From the NCBI GenBank assembly GCA_016872285.1, contig VGZZ01000015.1:1-50230 (forward strand): a stretch of DNA of 50,230 nt. The letters run 5' to 3'. Positions 1 to 8,823 of the stretch are shown piece by piece; positions within the stretch are counted from its first letter, which is position 1, and every line of letters starts with the position of its first letter. The stretch is from SAR202 cluster bacterium. GTDB taxonomy: Bacteria > Chloroflexota > Dehalococcoidia > Lucifugimonadales > GCA-2712585. The position numbers were made by a program, and so were the translations under genes. The notes beneath the pieces were generated by a model, which had not been told where the DNA came from, made no database searches, and saw only the letters and a list, made by a program, of their open reading frames with translations.

Positions 1-1044
1 ACGCTAAGGTCGATAGCAAGGGAGGGCGACGGTGTGCTGTACGGGGGCAGGCTGGGGGAGGAGGTGGCGGAGGATATGGCGCAGAATGGGGGGCTGGTGA
101 CGCTTGAGGACCTGACGTCGTACGAGGTAAGGGAGAGGAAGCCGGTGCGGGGGGCGTATCGTGGGCACGAAGTGGTGTCCATGGGGCCGACGAGCTCGGG
201 CGGGGTGCATATTATCCAGGCGCTGAATTTGCTGGAAGGGTTTGATGTTAAGAGGATGGGATACGGGAGTGTAGAGTATTTCCATCTGTTGCTGGAGGCG
301 CTGAAGGTGTGCTGGGCGGACCGGTTCGCGTTCCTGGGAGATCCGGAGCAGGTGCCGGTGCCTGTGGAGGAGTTGACATCGAAGGAGTATGCGGAGAAGC
401 GGCGAGGGGAGCTGGATATGGAGCGGGCGAGGGCGTATAAGGCAGGGGACTTGGCACCGGTGGAGTCAGCGAACACGACGCACCTGACGGTGGCGGACTC
501 GGAGGGGAACGTGGTGACGATGACGCACACGCTGAATGACGCTTTCGGCAGCAGGGTGATGGTCCCGGGGATGGGGATGCTGATGAACAACTGCATGGCG
601 CTGTTCGACCCGCATGCGGGGAGGCCGAATTCGGTAGGGTCTGGAAAGCGGATGGTGAGCAGCATGTCGCCGTCGATTATTTTCAAGGATGGGAAACCCT
701 GGTTTGCGCTGGGGACGCCGGGCGGGATTCGGATATTCGCGTCGGTGTTGCAAGGGATTGTGAACGTGATAGACCATGGGATGTCCCTTCAGGAGGCGGT
801 GGAGGCTCCCCGGATATGGACACAGGGAGGTGTAGTGGAGGTGGAGAGTGGGGTGCCGGAGCCGGTGAGGGAAGGGCTTCGGAGGAGGGGGCACAAGGTG
901 TCGGTGGTGGAGAAGGTGGCGGGTGGGATGAACGGGGTGATGTTTGGGGAGGATGGGATGATTCAGGGGGTGGCGTGCTGGCGGGCGGACGGGAGCCCGG
1001 CGGGGTTCAGCGGGGGGCCGGCGAGGGGAGGGGGAGGGTACTAG
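1..1044 (+). CDS. ggt: Gamma-glutamyltransferase, 3' part only
   Basis: Gamma-glutamyltransferase hydrolyses gamma-glutamyl bonds (for example in glutathione) or transfers the gamma-glutamyl group. The proenzyme cleaves itself just before a conserved Thr, which becomes the nucleophile. The reading frame is open from base 1, so the 5' end lies outside the window; about 347 residues are visible. The motif NTTHLTVAD (nt 472-498) carries the expected catalytic Thr, at nt 475-477. Downstream SSMSPS (nt 658-675) and GTPGG (nt 712-726) match the substrate-binding and oxyanion segments. The visible part therefore covers the end of the large subunit and the whole small subunit. The GTG at nt 34 is an internal codon, not the start. 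Secretion cannot be judged because the N terminus is missing. The related acylase (cephalosporin acylase) branch of the family is an alternative function. Confidence 0.93.
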   Translation, partial: TLRSIAREGDGVLYGGRLGEEVAEDMAQNGGLVTLEDLTSYEVRERKPVRGAYRGHEVVSMGPTSSGGVHIIQALNLLEGFDVKRMGYGSVEYFHLLLEALKVCWADRFAFLGDPEQVPVPVEELTSKEYAEKRRGELDMERARAYKAGDLAPVESANTTHLTVADSEGNVVTMTHTLNDAFGSRVMVPGMGMLMNNCMALFDPHAGRPNSVGSGKRMVSSMSPSIIFKDGKPWFALGTPGGIRIFASVLQGIVNVIDHGMSLQEAVEAPRIWTQGGVVEVESGVPEPVREGLRRRGHKVSVVEKVAGGMNGVMFGEDGMIQGVACWRADGSPAGFSGGPARGGGGY

Positions 1045-1515
1045 GGGGAGGGGAGACCATAGGGAGGGTGCTAGCAGTCACGGCGATTAGATTCCCTTCG
1101 ACCAGGCTCAGGACAGGCTTCGACTGCGTCTCAGAATGACACTTAAGCTTCTAATTTATTAACCACAGTCCTCAAATAGCACCGGGCGTTTAGTGGAGAG
1201 AGGTCTGGAGGGTTCAAGATGAAGCGCCATACTATGTAGTCTTGTATAACACAACTCAGGCAGGTAGAACCATGGGGTGTTGCGGGTGGGATTGCGTGTA
1301 TTTATCATCCTCAATGGCCCAGTTTATATTTTCGTAATTGCTTCTTAGCTCTTCCTTAAGGAAAATACCCTTAGTTTTTAGATTTCAAGTGTAGAGTCCC
1401 GTCTGAAGAGTCAAGCAGGGCTAAGAAGAAAGTAAATTCCTGGGCTGGGTTGGTGCGGCGGTGCAGTCGGCGGAGTTACAAACAAATCAAATACCAGAGT
1501 GAGAAGGAGACGGAA
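1045..1515. other. Non-coding gap with repeat remnant
   Basis: No convincing gene is present in these 471 bases. Nt 1090-1140 holds a short element (CCCTTCGACCAGGCTCAGG and flanks) that recurs in other gaps of the window. Nt 1300-1440 is AT-richer and contains a small palindrome around CCTTAAGG, but no strong promoter could be picked. Confidence 0.6.
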
Positions 1516-2945
1516 ATGGCGGACGTACTGGCAATCACTGGGACTGGCGCAAAGGCTACTTTGGGAGAAAAGGCCCTCGAAGAGTTCAAGAAGAGTGTCC
1601 ATGGTGGAGTGATAATGGCAGGGGACCCAGGCTATGACGAGGCCAGGGCCGTGTGGAATGGGATGATCGACAAGCGGCCGGCGGCGATAGCTCGCTGCAC
1701 AGGCACGGCGGATGTAATCGCGGCGGTGAGCTTTGCGAGGGAGAGCAACCTGCTGGTGGCGGTACGGGGCGGAGGGCATAACGTATCGGGCGCGGCCACA
1801 TGTGACGGTGGGCTGGTGATAGACCTGTGGCCGATGAAGGGTGTGCACGTGGACCTGGAGAAGAAGACGGTGCGGGCGCAGGGTGGCTGTACGCTGATGG
1901 ACGTGAACAGGGAGACGCAGATATATAACATGGCTACGCCGCTGGGTGCAGTGTCGGAGACGGGGATAGCGGGGCTGACGCTGACGGGAGGCATGGCTGG
2001 CTGACGCGGACGTACGGGCTGTCGTGCGACAACCTAGTGTCAGCGGACGTGGTGACGGCGGAGGGGAAGGTGGTGAAGGCCAGCGAGTCGCAGAATGCCG
2101 ACCTGTTCTGGGGGATTCGAGGCGGGGGCGGGAACTTCGGTGTCGTGACATCTTTTGAATACAAACTGTACCCGGTGGGGCCGGAGCTGTTTATGTGCCT
2201 GGCCTTCTACCCGGCCGGGAAAACTAAGGAGATCCTGCGGAAGTACCGGGAGTTTATGGCCAAGGCGCCGGATAAAGTAAACTCCATAGCCATAGGCGGG
2301 AATATTCCCCCTGCGCCATTTTTCCCGGCGGAGATTCACGGCAAGCCGTTCTTTTTAATCGCCGGCTGCTACGCGGGGGCGGTTGAAGAGGGTGAGAAGG
2401 CGCTAGCGCCGTTGAGACAGTACGGTGAAACGCTGGCGGACTTGAGCGGGCCGATGCCGTACCTGGTGTCGCAGACGCTGTTCGACGAGGACTACCCGGC
2501 GCACAAGCTTCGCTACTACTGGAAGTCGATTTACATAAACGGGCTGACGGATGGGGCGATTGACGTGATAGCCGACCAGTCGGCCAAGAGGCCGTCGCCA
2601 ATTAGCACATTGGACGTGTGGAGTCTGGGAGGGGTGATGGCAAAGGTGAGTCCTGAGGCGACGGCCTTCAGAAATCGGAAGTCGCCGTTTTTGATAGGCA
2701 TAGAGGCGAACTGGCCGGAGGCGAAGGACGACCAGGCAAACATCAAGTGGGTGCGGGAGTGTATAGAACGGCTGCAGCCGTTCTCGGACGGCAGCCAGTA
2801 CCTGAACTTCCCTGGATTTTACGAGGATGGCGACAAAACGCTTAGGGCGACGTATGGATCGAATTACGACCGGCTGGTGGCGCTGAAGAAGAAGTACGAC
2901 CCGAAGAACCTTTTCAGGCTGAACCAGAATATCAAGCCTACGTAG
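1516..2945 (+). pseudogene. FAD-linked oxidase, berberine-bridge type, frameshifted
   Basis: Flavin-dependent oxidase of the FAD_binding_4 plus BBE family, which oxidises sugars, alcohols or secondary metabolites. The start is ATG at 1516, preceded by GAGAAGGAG (1501-1509). The N-terminal part contains RGGGHNVSG, whose His is the expected 8-alpha-histidyl FAD attachment site, and ends in GLTLTGGMAG followed by TGA at 2002-2004. The expected continuation WLTRTYGLSCDN lies in another frame from nt 1998. Inserting one base near 1996-1997 (GGC for the present GC) would restore GMGWLTR, so a single-base deletion is the lesion. The C-terminal half runs to 2945 and ends with the usual BBE signature YDPKNLFRLNQN. 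The 6-S-cysteinyl attachment motif is not evident, so attachment is probably mono-covalent. Both halves are otherwise well conserved, so either a recent mutation or a sequencing/assembly error is possible. Confidence 0.85.
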
Positions 2946-2980
2946 GGCGCTGCGCGAGTAATAGAAGCCAACGAATATAA

Positions 2981-3020
2981 AGAAGGATGCCAGGCATAGC
3001 CTGGCATCCTTCTGCTTTTA
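2981..3020. terminator. Bidirectional intrinsic terminator
   Basis: A perfect 14-bp inverted repeat (2981-2994 with 3000-3013, loop 2995-2999) lies between two convergent genes. It is followed by GCTTTTA on the plus strand and preceded by A-rich sequence, which gives T-rich sequence on the minus strand. It can terminate both the FAD oxidase and the amidohydrolase transcripts. Confidence 0.85.
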
Positions 3021-3029
3021 GGATGGGGG

Positions 3030-4457
3030 TTAGATGGGGCGGTTGAGGACGCGGGAGTCGATTTTGCGTTTGATTAGCTGGCCGTCGGTGGGCTTGGCGA
3101 GGAGCTTGCCGTTGTCGATCATGACCTTGCCTCGCAGGGTGACGGTGGTAGGCCAGGCGCGGACCTCCCAGCCTTCCCAGGGGGTGTAGTCGTTGAGGTG
3201 GAGGTCTTTGGGGGAGATCTTTTTCTTGACAGTGGTGTCCAGGACGCAGAGGTCGGCGTCGCTTCCGGCGGCGATGGCGCCTTTACGGGGGTAGAGGCCC
3301 AGGAGCTTGGCGGGGTTGGAGCAGGCGATGGCAACGAATCGCTCCAGGGACATACCCTGGTTGACGACGGCGGTGGTGTAGCCGACGGGGATTCGGATTT
3401 CAATGCCGTTGTTGCCGCCCTGAACGTCCAGCACCGTGCGGCCTTTTATCTTGTTGGCGTAGGTGGTGCCGATGGCGTCGGTGGCGAGGATATTGAGCTC
3501 GCCGCGATGGAGGGCCTGCCAGAGACGCTGGCGGTCGGTCTCGGACTTGGTGGAGGGGTAGGTGTGGTGCTTCATGCCGTCGGGCTTCTTGTAGTCGTCG
3601 GAGTTGAAGGAGCAGTAGAGCAGGATAGTCTCGCCGTCCACGGGGTGGCCCTTGGCGCGTGACTCGGCGATGGCCTCGACGCCCTCCTTGGCGCTGGTGT
3701 GGACAATATACATGGCGGCGCCGGTATGCTCGGCCACGGCGACGCATCGGCGGACGGACAGCATTTCGGAGAGGTTGGAGCGAATCTTGGGGAGGTAGTA
3801 CCACTCCATCTCCTCATTCTGCCGCGCCTTCTCGTAGTTCCACTGGACGATTTCATCTTCCTCGGAGTGGATAGCGACGATGCCGCCGTATTTGGCGCAG
3901 GCTTCCATGACGTCCACGAGCTGGCCGGTGCCGATCATGGTCAGGGGACGGCCGGGCTTAGGGGCGTGGTTAGTCGTATAGACCTTGATGCTGGGGAAGC
4001 CTTCCTGGACCAGCTCTTTGATCTGATCGATGTTGCCTACGGTAATAGTGGGGCCGTAGTAACTGGCGTGGGCGGAGTAGTCGATATACATGCGGCCCTT
4101 GAAATGGGCCATGTGGTCGTTCATGGCTTTGGCGACGTTTTTGGGGTCGTCCATGGTGACCTTGGCGAAGTCGAACATGGTGGTGGTGCCGCCCCAGAGG
4201 GCGCCGAGGGACAACTCCTCGGGGCCGGAGGTGACGCTGCCCCAGACGGAGACGAGGTGGGGAAAGCCGACGTGGGTGTGGGCCTCGACACCGCCGGGTA
4301 TGACGGTCTTGCCTGTGGCGTCGATGGTCTTTTTGGCTTCTGTGAGAGTGCCCGGGAGGGCGACGGAGACGATTTTTTCGCCCTGGATGCCGATGTCCCA
4401 GAGGCCGGCGCCGCCCGGAGTGACGACGGTGCCGCCTTTAACGATGAGGTCAAGTAT
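3030..4457 (-). CDS. Dihydropyrimidinase / hydantoinase-like amidohydrolase
   Basis: Cyclic-amide hydrolase of the amidohydrolase superfamily (dihydropyrimidinase, D-hydantoinase, allantoinase group), about 475 residues, which opens cyclic imides or ureides. Metal-site motifs are in order: EAHTH for the HxH pair, SIKVYTTN with the lysine that is carbamylated in this family, VAIHSEED, YIVHTS, and ATDAIGTT with the catalytic Asp. The start is unusual. The frame is open to a TTG at 4496, but that codon lies inside the -10 box of the only good promoter. A strong AAGGAG (4464-4469) sits six bases before an in-frame ATA (4455-4457), exactly where homologues begin (MDLIVKGG-like). I therefore place the start at ATA; a miscalled ATG is equally possible. 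It is a single-gene unit, divergent from a solute-binding lipoprotein gene. Exact substrate is unknown. Confidence 0.85.
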   Translation of the reverse strand: MLDLIVKGGTVVTPGGAGLWDIGIQGEKIVSVALPGTLTEAKKTIDATGKTVIPGGVEAHTHVGFPHLVSVWGSVTSGPEELSLGALWGGTTTMFDFAKVTMDDPKNVAKAMNDHMAHFKGRMYIDYSAHASYYGPTITVGNIDQIKELVQEGFPSIKVYTTNHAPKPGRPLTMIGTGQLVDVMEACAKYGGIVAIHSEEDEIVQWNYEKARQNEEMEWYYLPKIRSNLSEMLSVRRCVAVAEHTGAAMYIVHTSAKEGVEAIAESRAKGHPVDGETILLYCSFNSDDYKKPDGMKHHTYPSTKSETDRQRLWQALHRGELNILATDAIGTTYANKIKGRTVLDVQGGNNGIEIRIPVGYTTAVVNQGMSLERFVAIACSNPAKLLGLYPRKGAIAAGSDADLCVLDTTVKKKISPKDLHLNDYTPWEGWEVRAWPTTVTLRGKVMIDNGKLLAKPTDGQLIKRKIDSRVLNRPI

Positions 4458-4495
4458 AGCTAGCTCCTTGAGGATGCATGTGCGATTCGTGGACA

Positions 4496-4524
4496 AACAT
4501 AGATGGGGAGGGAGGCGTTGTCAA
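4496..4524 (-). promoter_or_regulatory. Sigma-70-like promoter of the amidohydrolase gene
   Basis: On the minus strand TTGACA (4519-4524) is followed after 17 bases by TATGTT (4496-4501). Transcription should start near 4489, giving a leader of about 30 bases before the proposed ATA start at 4457. This rules out the upstream TTG as initiation codon. Confidence 0.65.
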
Positions 4525-4551
4525 ATCGGGATTGGGAATGCTACGGAGTCC

Positions 4552-4580
4552 TTGACTGCGGGACAAGTTGGGAGTAGGCT
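4552..4580 (+). promoter_or_regulatory. Possible promoter of first solute-binding gene
   Basis: TTGACT (4552-4557) and TAGGCT (4575-4580) are 17 bases apart. The -35 is good and the -10 weak, so this is only a candidate. It would give a leader of about 100 bases before the GTG start at 4689. Confidence 0.3.
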
Positions 4581-4688
4581 TCACGGCTACAACGCAGGCA
4601 GTTGTTGCGCTGCGGAGTAGTGTCGAACTTGGAATCGGCTAGGATGGACAGTATACGGCGAAAACAATCGTATATAGGAGGAAAGGTA

Positions 4689-6527
4689 GTGAAAAGCGTA
4701 TCAAGGTTTGTTAGGGTTCCCGGGCTACTAGGGATGGCGTTGCTGGCGGTCTTGACGCTGTTCGTAGTGGCCTGCGGAGACGATGAGACGCCTACGGCGA
4801 CGACGAGGCCAGGGGTCACGACGACACCCACGGCCACATCGGCCCCTCAGCCGACGTCGACGCCGACAGCGGTGGCCAAGGTGCCGGTGCAGCCCCGGCT
4901 GAGGGTGGCGCTGCTGGTGCCGGGGGAGCAGGTGCAGATGGCTCACGGTCAGAGCCTGGCGTCGCAGAAGATGAACGCCCAGTACGAGCACCTGGTGGGT
5001 CGAGACCCGAAGACGAATACTGAGGTGCCGCAACTGGCCACGAGATGGTCGATGGCGGCGGACGGCAAGACTTACACCTTCGACCTGAAGCAGAATGTGC
5101 CGTGGTATAGCCGAGACGGCAAGCCCAACGGAACGACCTTTAATGCTCACGATATTGTGCTGACATGGGACCTGTTCAACGGCCCCGCGGGCACGGTGAA
5201 GACGGACAAGGCCCTGACCGCGGGCCTGTGGACTAACAGGTTAGGCACGCCTGAGAACTGGGAAGTGGTGAACGATCACAAGCTTATTGCCCGTTTCCCG
5301 AATTTGAACCTGGACATGGTGTACTTCCTGTCGGACGAGTGGGAAGTGGCGATGATGAGCAAGGCCCACTGGGACAAGACAGGCGGGGAGGCCGGGTATT
5401 CGGCAGACCCGATAGGGACAGGCCCATGGGTGTACCAGGAGAACAAGATAAACCAGCACTTCCTCCACAAGAGGGTGATGAACCATTGGAGGCAGACGCC
5501 TGGGTTTGAGGAGATGCAGTTCCTGTTTGTGCCCGAGGCGGCGACCCGACTGGCGCAGCTTCTGGCCGGCGAAGTCGACATCATTCCACTGATTCGAACG
5601 CAGCGGCAGACGATCACGGACGCCGGCATGAAGACCTATAGGAGCACGCTGCCTAGCACGCACCAGGCCATCGGCATAATTTACTATCGCAATCAGGCCT
5701 ACTGTCCGGACGCCACCAAGGCCAAGTCGGCGGGCGACCAGCCGTGCGGGCCGTCCAAGGGGCACGACCCCAACGACCCGATGCGCAAGGTGGAAGTGCG
5801 CAGGGCGTTGAACATGGCGGTAAACCGAGCAGAGTTCAACAGCGTTTACTACAAGGGGCTGGCGTTCCCGGCGGTAGACTACTTCCCGCCGTGGCGGGCT
5901 GACTTCAAAGATTCTTGGACGCCGCACCCCGGGCTGAACGGGCGCACGGGGAAGGACGGCGGCTACCCGTACCAGTTTGATGTAAACGGGGCGAAGCAGC
6001 TGCTCACGCAGGCGGGCTACCCGAACGGGTTTACGACGACGTTGAACTGCTTAAAAGACCATCGCGTGATCCCTGAGTGGCCGCAGATGTGCGAGACGGT
6101 GGTGCAGTACTTCCGGGCCATTGGAGTGACTGCGACGCTGGAGATGGAGAACGACTTCTTCGCGTTCCGCAGCCGGGCCAACCTGAGGGAGAGGCCGAAC
6201 TGGACATGGTCAGCGTCGCCGTCGCCGGTGCTGCCGTGCCAGGCCATCACCTTCCAGAGCGTCTGGGAACTGGGTAATGGATATCGCGAGTTTGAGGAGA
6301 TATCCGATTACTGGAAGAAGTGCACCGGCACCACCAGCCTGGAGGAGCGGACGAAGCTGGACAGCGAGCTGGGCACGGAGTGGGTAAACAAGGCCTTCAG
6401 CATTCCGCTGTTCTGGGTCTATGCCGAGACGGGCGTAAACCCCAAGACGGTAGAGAGCTATGAGGTGAACTACCTGAACATTGGGCCGGTGCGCTATCAC
6501 GAGCACACGAAGCCTGTGTATAAGTAG
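4689..6527 (+). CDS. ABC transporter substrate-binding lipoprotein, family 5
   Basis: Extracytoplasmic solute-binding protein of the peptide/nickel/oligopeptide type (SBP_bac_5), 612 residues. The GTG start at 4689 is chosen because AGGAGG (4676-4681) precedes it by seven bases and it gives a clean lipoprotein signal: hydrophobic stretch at residues 11-28 and lipobox FVVAC with Cys29. A Thr/Pro/Ala-rich linker follows (about residues 33-60), typical of surface lipoproteins that hold the binding domain away from the membrane. The binding domain runs from KVPVQPRLRVA to the end. It is a close paralogue of the genes at 6802 and 15132: shared blocks include SDEWE, CGPSKGHDPNDP and VDYFPPWRAD. No permease or ATPase gene is next to it, so it probably serves a transporter encoded elsewhere. 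The ligand cannot be deduced; oligopeptides are the family default. Confidence 0.92.
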   Translation: MKSVSRFVRVPGLLGMALLAVLTLFVVACGDDETPTATTRPGVTTTPTATSAPQPTSTPTAVAKVPVQPRLRVALLVPGEQVQMAHGQSLASQKMNAQYEHLVGRDPKTNTEVPQLATRWSMAADGKTYTFDLKQNVPWYSRDGKPNGTTFNAHDIVLTWDLFNGPAGTVKTDKALTAGLWTNRLGTPENWEVVNDHKLIARFPNLNLDMVYFLSDEWEVAMMSKAHWDKTGGEAGYSADPIGTGPWVYQENKINQHFLHKRVMNHWRQTPGFEEMQFLFVPEAATRLAQLLAGEVDIIPLIRTQRQTITDAGMKTYRSTLPSTHQAIGIIYYRNQAYCPDATKAKSAGDQPCGPSKGHDPNDPMRKVEVRRALNMAVNRAEFNSVYYKGLAFPAVDYFPPWRADFKDSWTPHPGLNGRTGKDGGYPYQFDVNGAKQLLTQAGYPNGFTTTLNCLKDHRVIPEWPQMCETVVQYFRAIGVTATLEMENDFFAFRSRANLRERPNWTWSASPSPVLPCQAITFQSVWELGNGYREFEEISDYWKKCTGTTSLEERTKLDSELGTEWVNKAFSIPLFWVYAETGVNPKTVESYEVNYLNIGPVRYHEHTKPVYK

Positions 6528-6547
6528 CCCGAAACTTAGATTATCAG

Positions 6548-6585
6548 GAAGGCCTCCAGATGAATCTGGGGGCCTTCTCTTTTCA
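6548..6585 (+). terminator. Intrinsic terminator after first solute-binding gene
   Basis: A 14-bp stem (6548-6561 with about 6564-6577, one G-U type mismatch) is followed by CTCTTTTC. It lies 20 bases past the stop codon. Confidence 0.85.
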
Positions 6586-6676
6586 GCGCTGGTTCATAGA
6601 CACGATTCGATATTTCAGGTCGAGGAGACGTTGTTATGCGCATATCGAGTTGAGATAGATAGGTTTACAGTAAAGA

Positions 6677-6705
6677 TTGACTCGAAAGGAGGACTTAGGT
6701 AAAGT
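6677..6705 (+). promoter_or_regulatory. Candidate promoter of second solute-binding gene
   Basis: TTGACT (6677-6682) and TAAAGT (6700-6705) are 17 bases apart, about 95 bases upstream of the GTG start at 6802. The preceding gene already has its own terminator, so a promoter is required in this gap. Confidence 0.5.
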
Positions 6706-6801
6706 TACGCAGTATCTCAGGATGGAGAGGCGTGGCAAAACGAGCCGAACGGCTTAAAGCGGAAGACTGAGAGCGCGAAAGATCTTTTAAGGAGCGAAAA
6801 A

Positions 6802-8709
6802 GTGATAGGGAACCGGAAAGTATGCATACCGACTCCGATATTTACGCTGGTAATTATTGCCCTGCTTGCCATACTGGCGGCAGCCTGCGGGGATGAGGCT
6901 ACGCCCACGGCCACCGGCGCGCCGCAGGCCACCAACACGCCGACCACAGCCCCGACCGCCACGGCGGCGTCCGTCGCGACGGCTACGCCCACTGCCAGGC
7001 CCGCGGCGACGGCGACGGCGACGGCAACCCGGGCGCCTACCTCTACACCGACCGCTGTCCCCAAAGTGCTGGTGCAGCCCAGGCTGAGGGTGGCGGTGCC
7101 CGCGCCGGCGGAGCAGGTCACCATGCCTCACCCTACCAGCCAGGTCTCTGAGAAGTTGATGCCTATATATGAACATTTGATAGGCAAGCACCCTTTGACT
7201 TATGCGGAGGGGCCGCAGCTGGCTGAGTCGTGGTCGGTGGCGGCGGACGGAAGGACCTGGACGTGGAACTTGAGGCAGGGGATACCGTTTTACAACAAGG
7301 AGGGGCGTCCCACGTCCTTCACTTTCAGCGCCAAGGACGTGGTGTTGACCTGGGACTTGCTGAACGGTCAAGAGGGCAGCGTGAAAACCACCAAGGCCAG
7401 GACGCCGGGGGTGTGGCACGCCCGCCTGGGCGGTCCGGAGTTGTGGGAGGTTGCCGGCACCCACAAGATTGTGAACCACCTGCCGAGAGTAAACCTGGAC
7501 ATGACGTACTACTTCTCGGACCACTGGGAGACGGGAATTGTCAGCAAGGACCACTGGGATGCGGTGGGCGGCGAGGATGGGTACTCTGCCAACCCAATAG
7601 GGAACGGCCCGTGGACTTACATCAGGCATGCGATAAATGAAGGGTTTTTGCACAAGAGGGTAGACAACCACTGGAGGAAAACGCCGGAGTTCCAGGAACT
7701 GGAGATAGTGCTGGTAAAAGAGGACGCAACGCAGTTGGCGATGCTGCTGGCGAAAGAGGTGGACATTATCCCGCTGGTGCGGACCAACCGCGCCACTGTG
7801 GAGGCGGCGGGGATGAAGACGGTGAAGGGGCCGCTGCCCAGCGTTCACATGGCGCTGGGGATCATTTACTACCGGCCGGAGGCATACTGCGTAGACGGGA
7901 AGCCGCCCACCGGAGGGTCGCCGTGCGGGCCGTCTAAGGGGCATGACGTCAACGACCCGATGAGGAACGTGACGGTCAGAACGGCCTTAAATCACGCTGT
8001 GGACAGGCAGACTATAAACCAGGCCTTCCTTCAGGGAACGGGCTTTCCGCTGGTGGACTATTTCCCGCCATGGCGGGCGGACTGGCGGGACCAGTGGGCG
8101 CCGCACCCCGGGCCTGAGGGCAAGACCGGCGCGGCCGGCGGCTGGCCCTACGATTACAACCCCACCAAGGCCAAGCAGCTCCTCACGCGGGCCGGATATC
8201 CCAACGGATTCAACACCGTCCTCAACTGCTTGCGGGTGCATACGGTGATTCCGGAGTGGCCGGACATTTGCGAGAAGCTGGTGCAGGACTTCAAGGCGGT
8301 GGGCGTAACGGTGAAATTGGAGATGGAGCAAGCCTTCGGCACCTTCCAGCGCAAGGCGGTGGCCCGGGACAGGGCCAACTGGATGTGGTCATCCTCGCCC
8401 TCCTGGGGATCGCACCCGTGCGAGAACGTAACATTCTCTGCGATATGGGAGCTGGGCAACGGCTATCGAGAGTTTGAGGAGGCCTCCGAGTTCTACAAGA
8501 AGTGCGGTGAGACAAGGGACATTGAGGTAAGAAACCAGCTTACCAGGGAGTTTGGCGATGTCTGGTATCAGAACGCCTTCAGCATTCCTTTGCTGCACGT
8601 CTTCGCCGAGGTGGCCTACAATCCGAACACGGTAGCCGAATACCGCGTTCACATGGCGCACATGGGGCCGGTGAGGTTCCACGAGTTCACAAAGGCGATG
8701 TATAAGTAG
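6802..8709 (+). CDS. ABC transporter substrate-binding lipoprotein, family 5 (second paralogue)
   Basis: Second SBP_bac_5 protein, 635 residues, closely related to the preceding gene. The GTG start has AAGGAG (6788-6794) seven bases upstream. The signal is lipoprotein type: hydrophobic residues about 12-28, lipobox LAAAC with Cys29, then a long linker of TAT/TPT units to about residue 90. Conserved core blocks such as CGPSKGHDVNDP and VDYFPPWRAD are shared with both paralogues. Tandem arrangement with separate promoters and terminators suggests duplication followed by independent regulation. Ligand specificity may differ, because the region before the CGPSKG block (GKPPTGGSP here) varies between copies. 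No permease genes are nearby. Confidence 0.92.
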   Translation: MIGNRKVCIPTPIFTLVIIALLAILAAACGDEATPTATGAPQATNTPTTAPTATAASVATATPTARPAATATATATRAPTSTPTAVPKVLVQPRLRVAVPAPAEQVTMPHPTSQVSEKLMPIYEHLIGKHPLTYAEGPQLAESWSVAADGRTWTWNLRQGIPFYNKEGRPTSFTFSAKDVVLTWDLLNGQEGSVKTTKARTPGVWHARLGGPELWEVAGTHKIVNHLPRVNLDMTYYFSDHWETGIVSKDHWDAVGGEDGYSANPIGNGPWTYIRHAINEGFLHKRVDNHWRKTPEFQELEIVLVKEDATQLAMLLAKEVDIIPLVRTNRATVEAAGMKTVKGPLPSVHMALGIIYYRPEAYCVDGKPPTGGSPCGPSKGHDVNDPMRNVTVRTALNHAVDRQTINQAFLQGTGFPLVDYFPPWRADWRDQWAPHPGPEGKTGAAGGWPYDYNPTKAKQLLTRAGYPNGFNTVLNCLRVHTVIPEWPDICEKLVQDFKAVGVTVKLEMEQAFGTFQRKAVARDRANWMWSSSPSWGSHPCENVTFSAIWELGNGYREFEEASEFYKKCGETRDIEVRNQLTREFGDVWYQNAFSIPLLHVFAEVAYNPNTVAEYRVHMAHMGPVRFHEFTKAMYK

Positions 8710-8729
8710 CCCTGGAGCGATACACCAGA

Positions 8730-8770
8730 AGAAGGCCCTCCCAGATCTGGGAGGGCCTTCTCTTTTCTTT
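8730..8770 (+). terminator. Intrinsic terminator after second solute-binding gene
   Basis: A perfect palindrome (8730-8761, centred on AGATCT) is followed by CTTTTCTTTC. It lies 20 bases past the stop and resembles the terminator of the first paralogue. Confidence 0.9.
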
Positions 8771-8823
8771 CGGCGGCGGCGCATTTAAGATAGCGGCGTC
8801 GAAATTAGAGGCAGGAGGGCGCG

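Noticed and set aside
3198-4463. Long plus-strand frames opposite the amidohydrolase gene
   Set aside because: They are complements of a well-conserved minus-strand gene, with Gly/Val/Asp-rich translations and no family motif or ribosome site.
6787-7944. Minus-strand frame of 385 codons opposite the second solute-binding gene
   Set aside because: Arg/Pro/His-rich composition typical of antisense shadow of a GC-rich gene; no start signal or motif.
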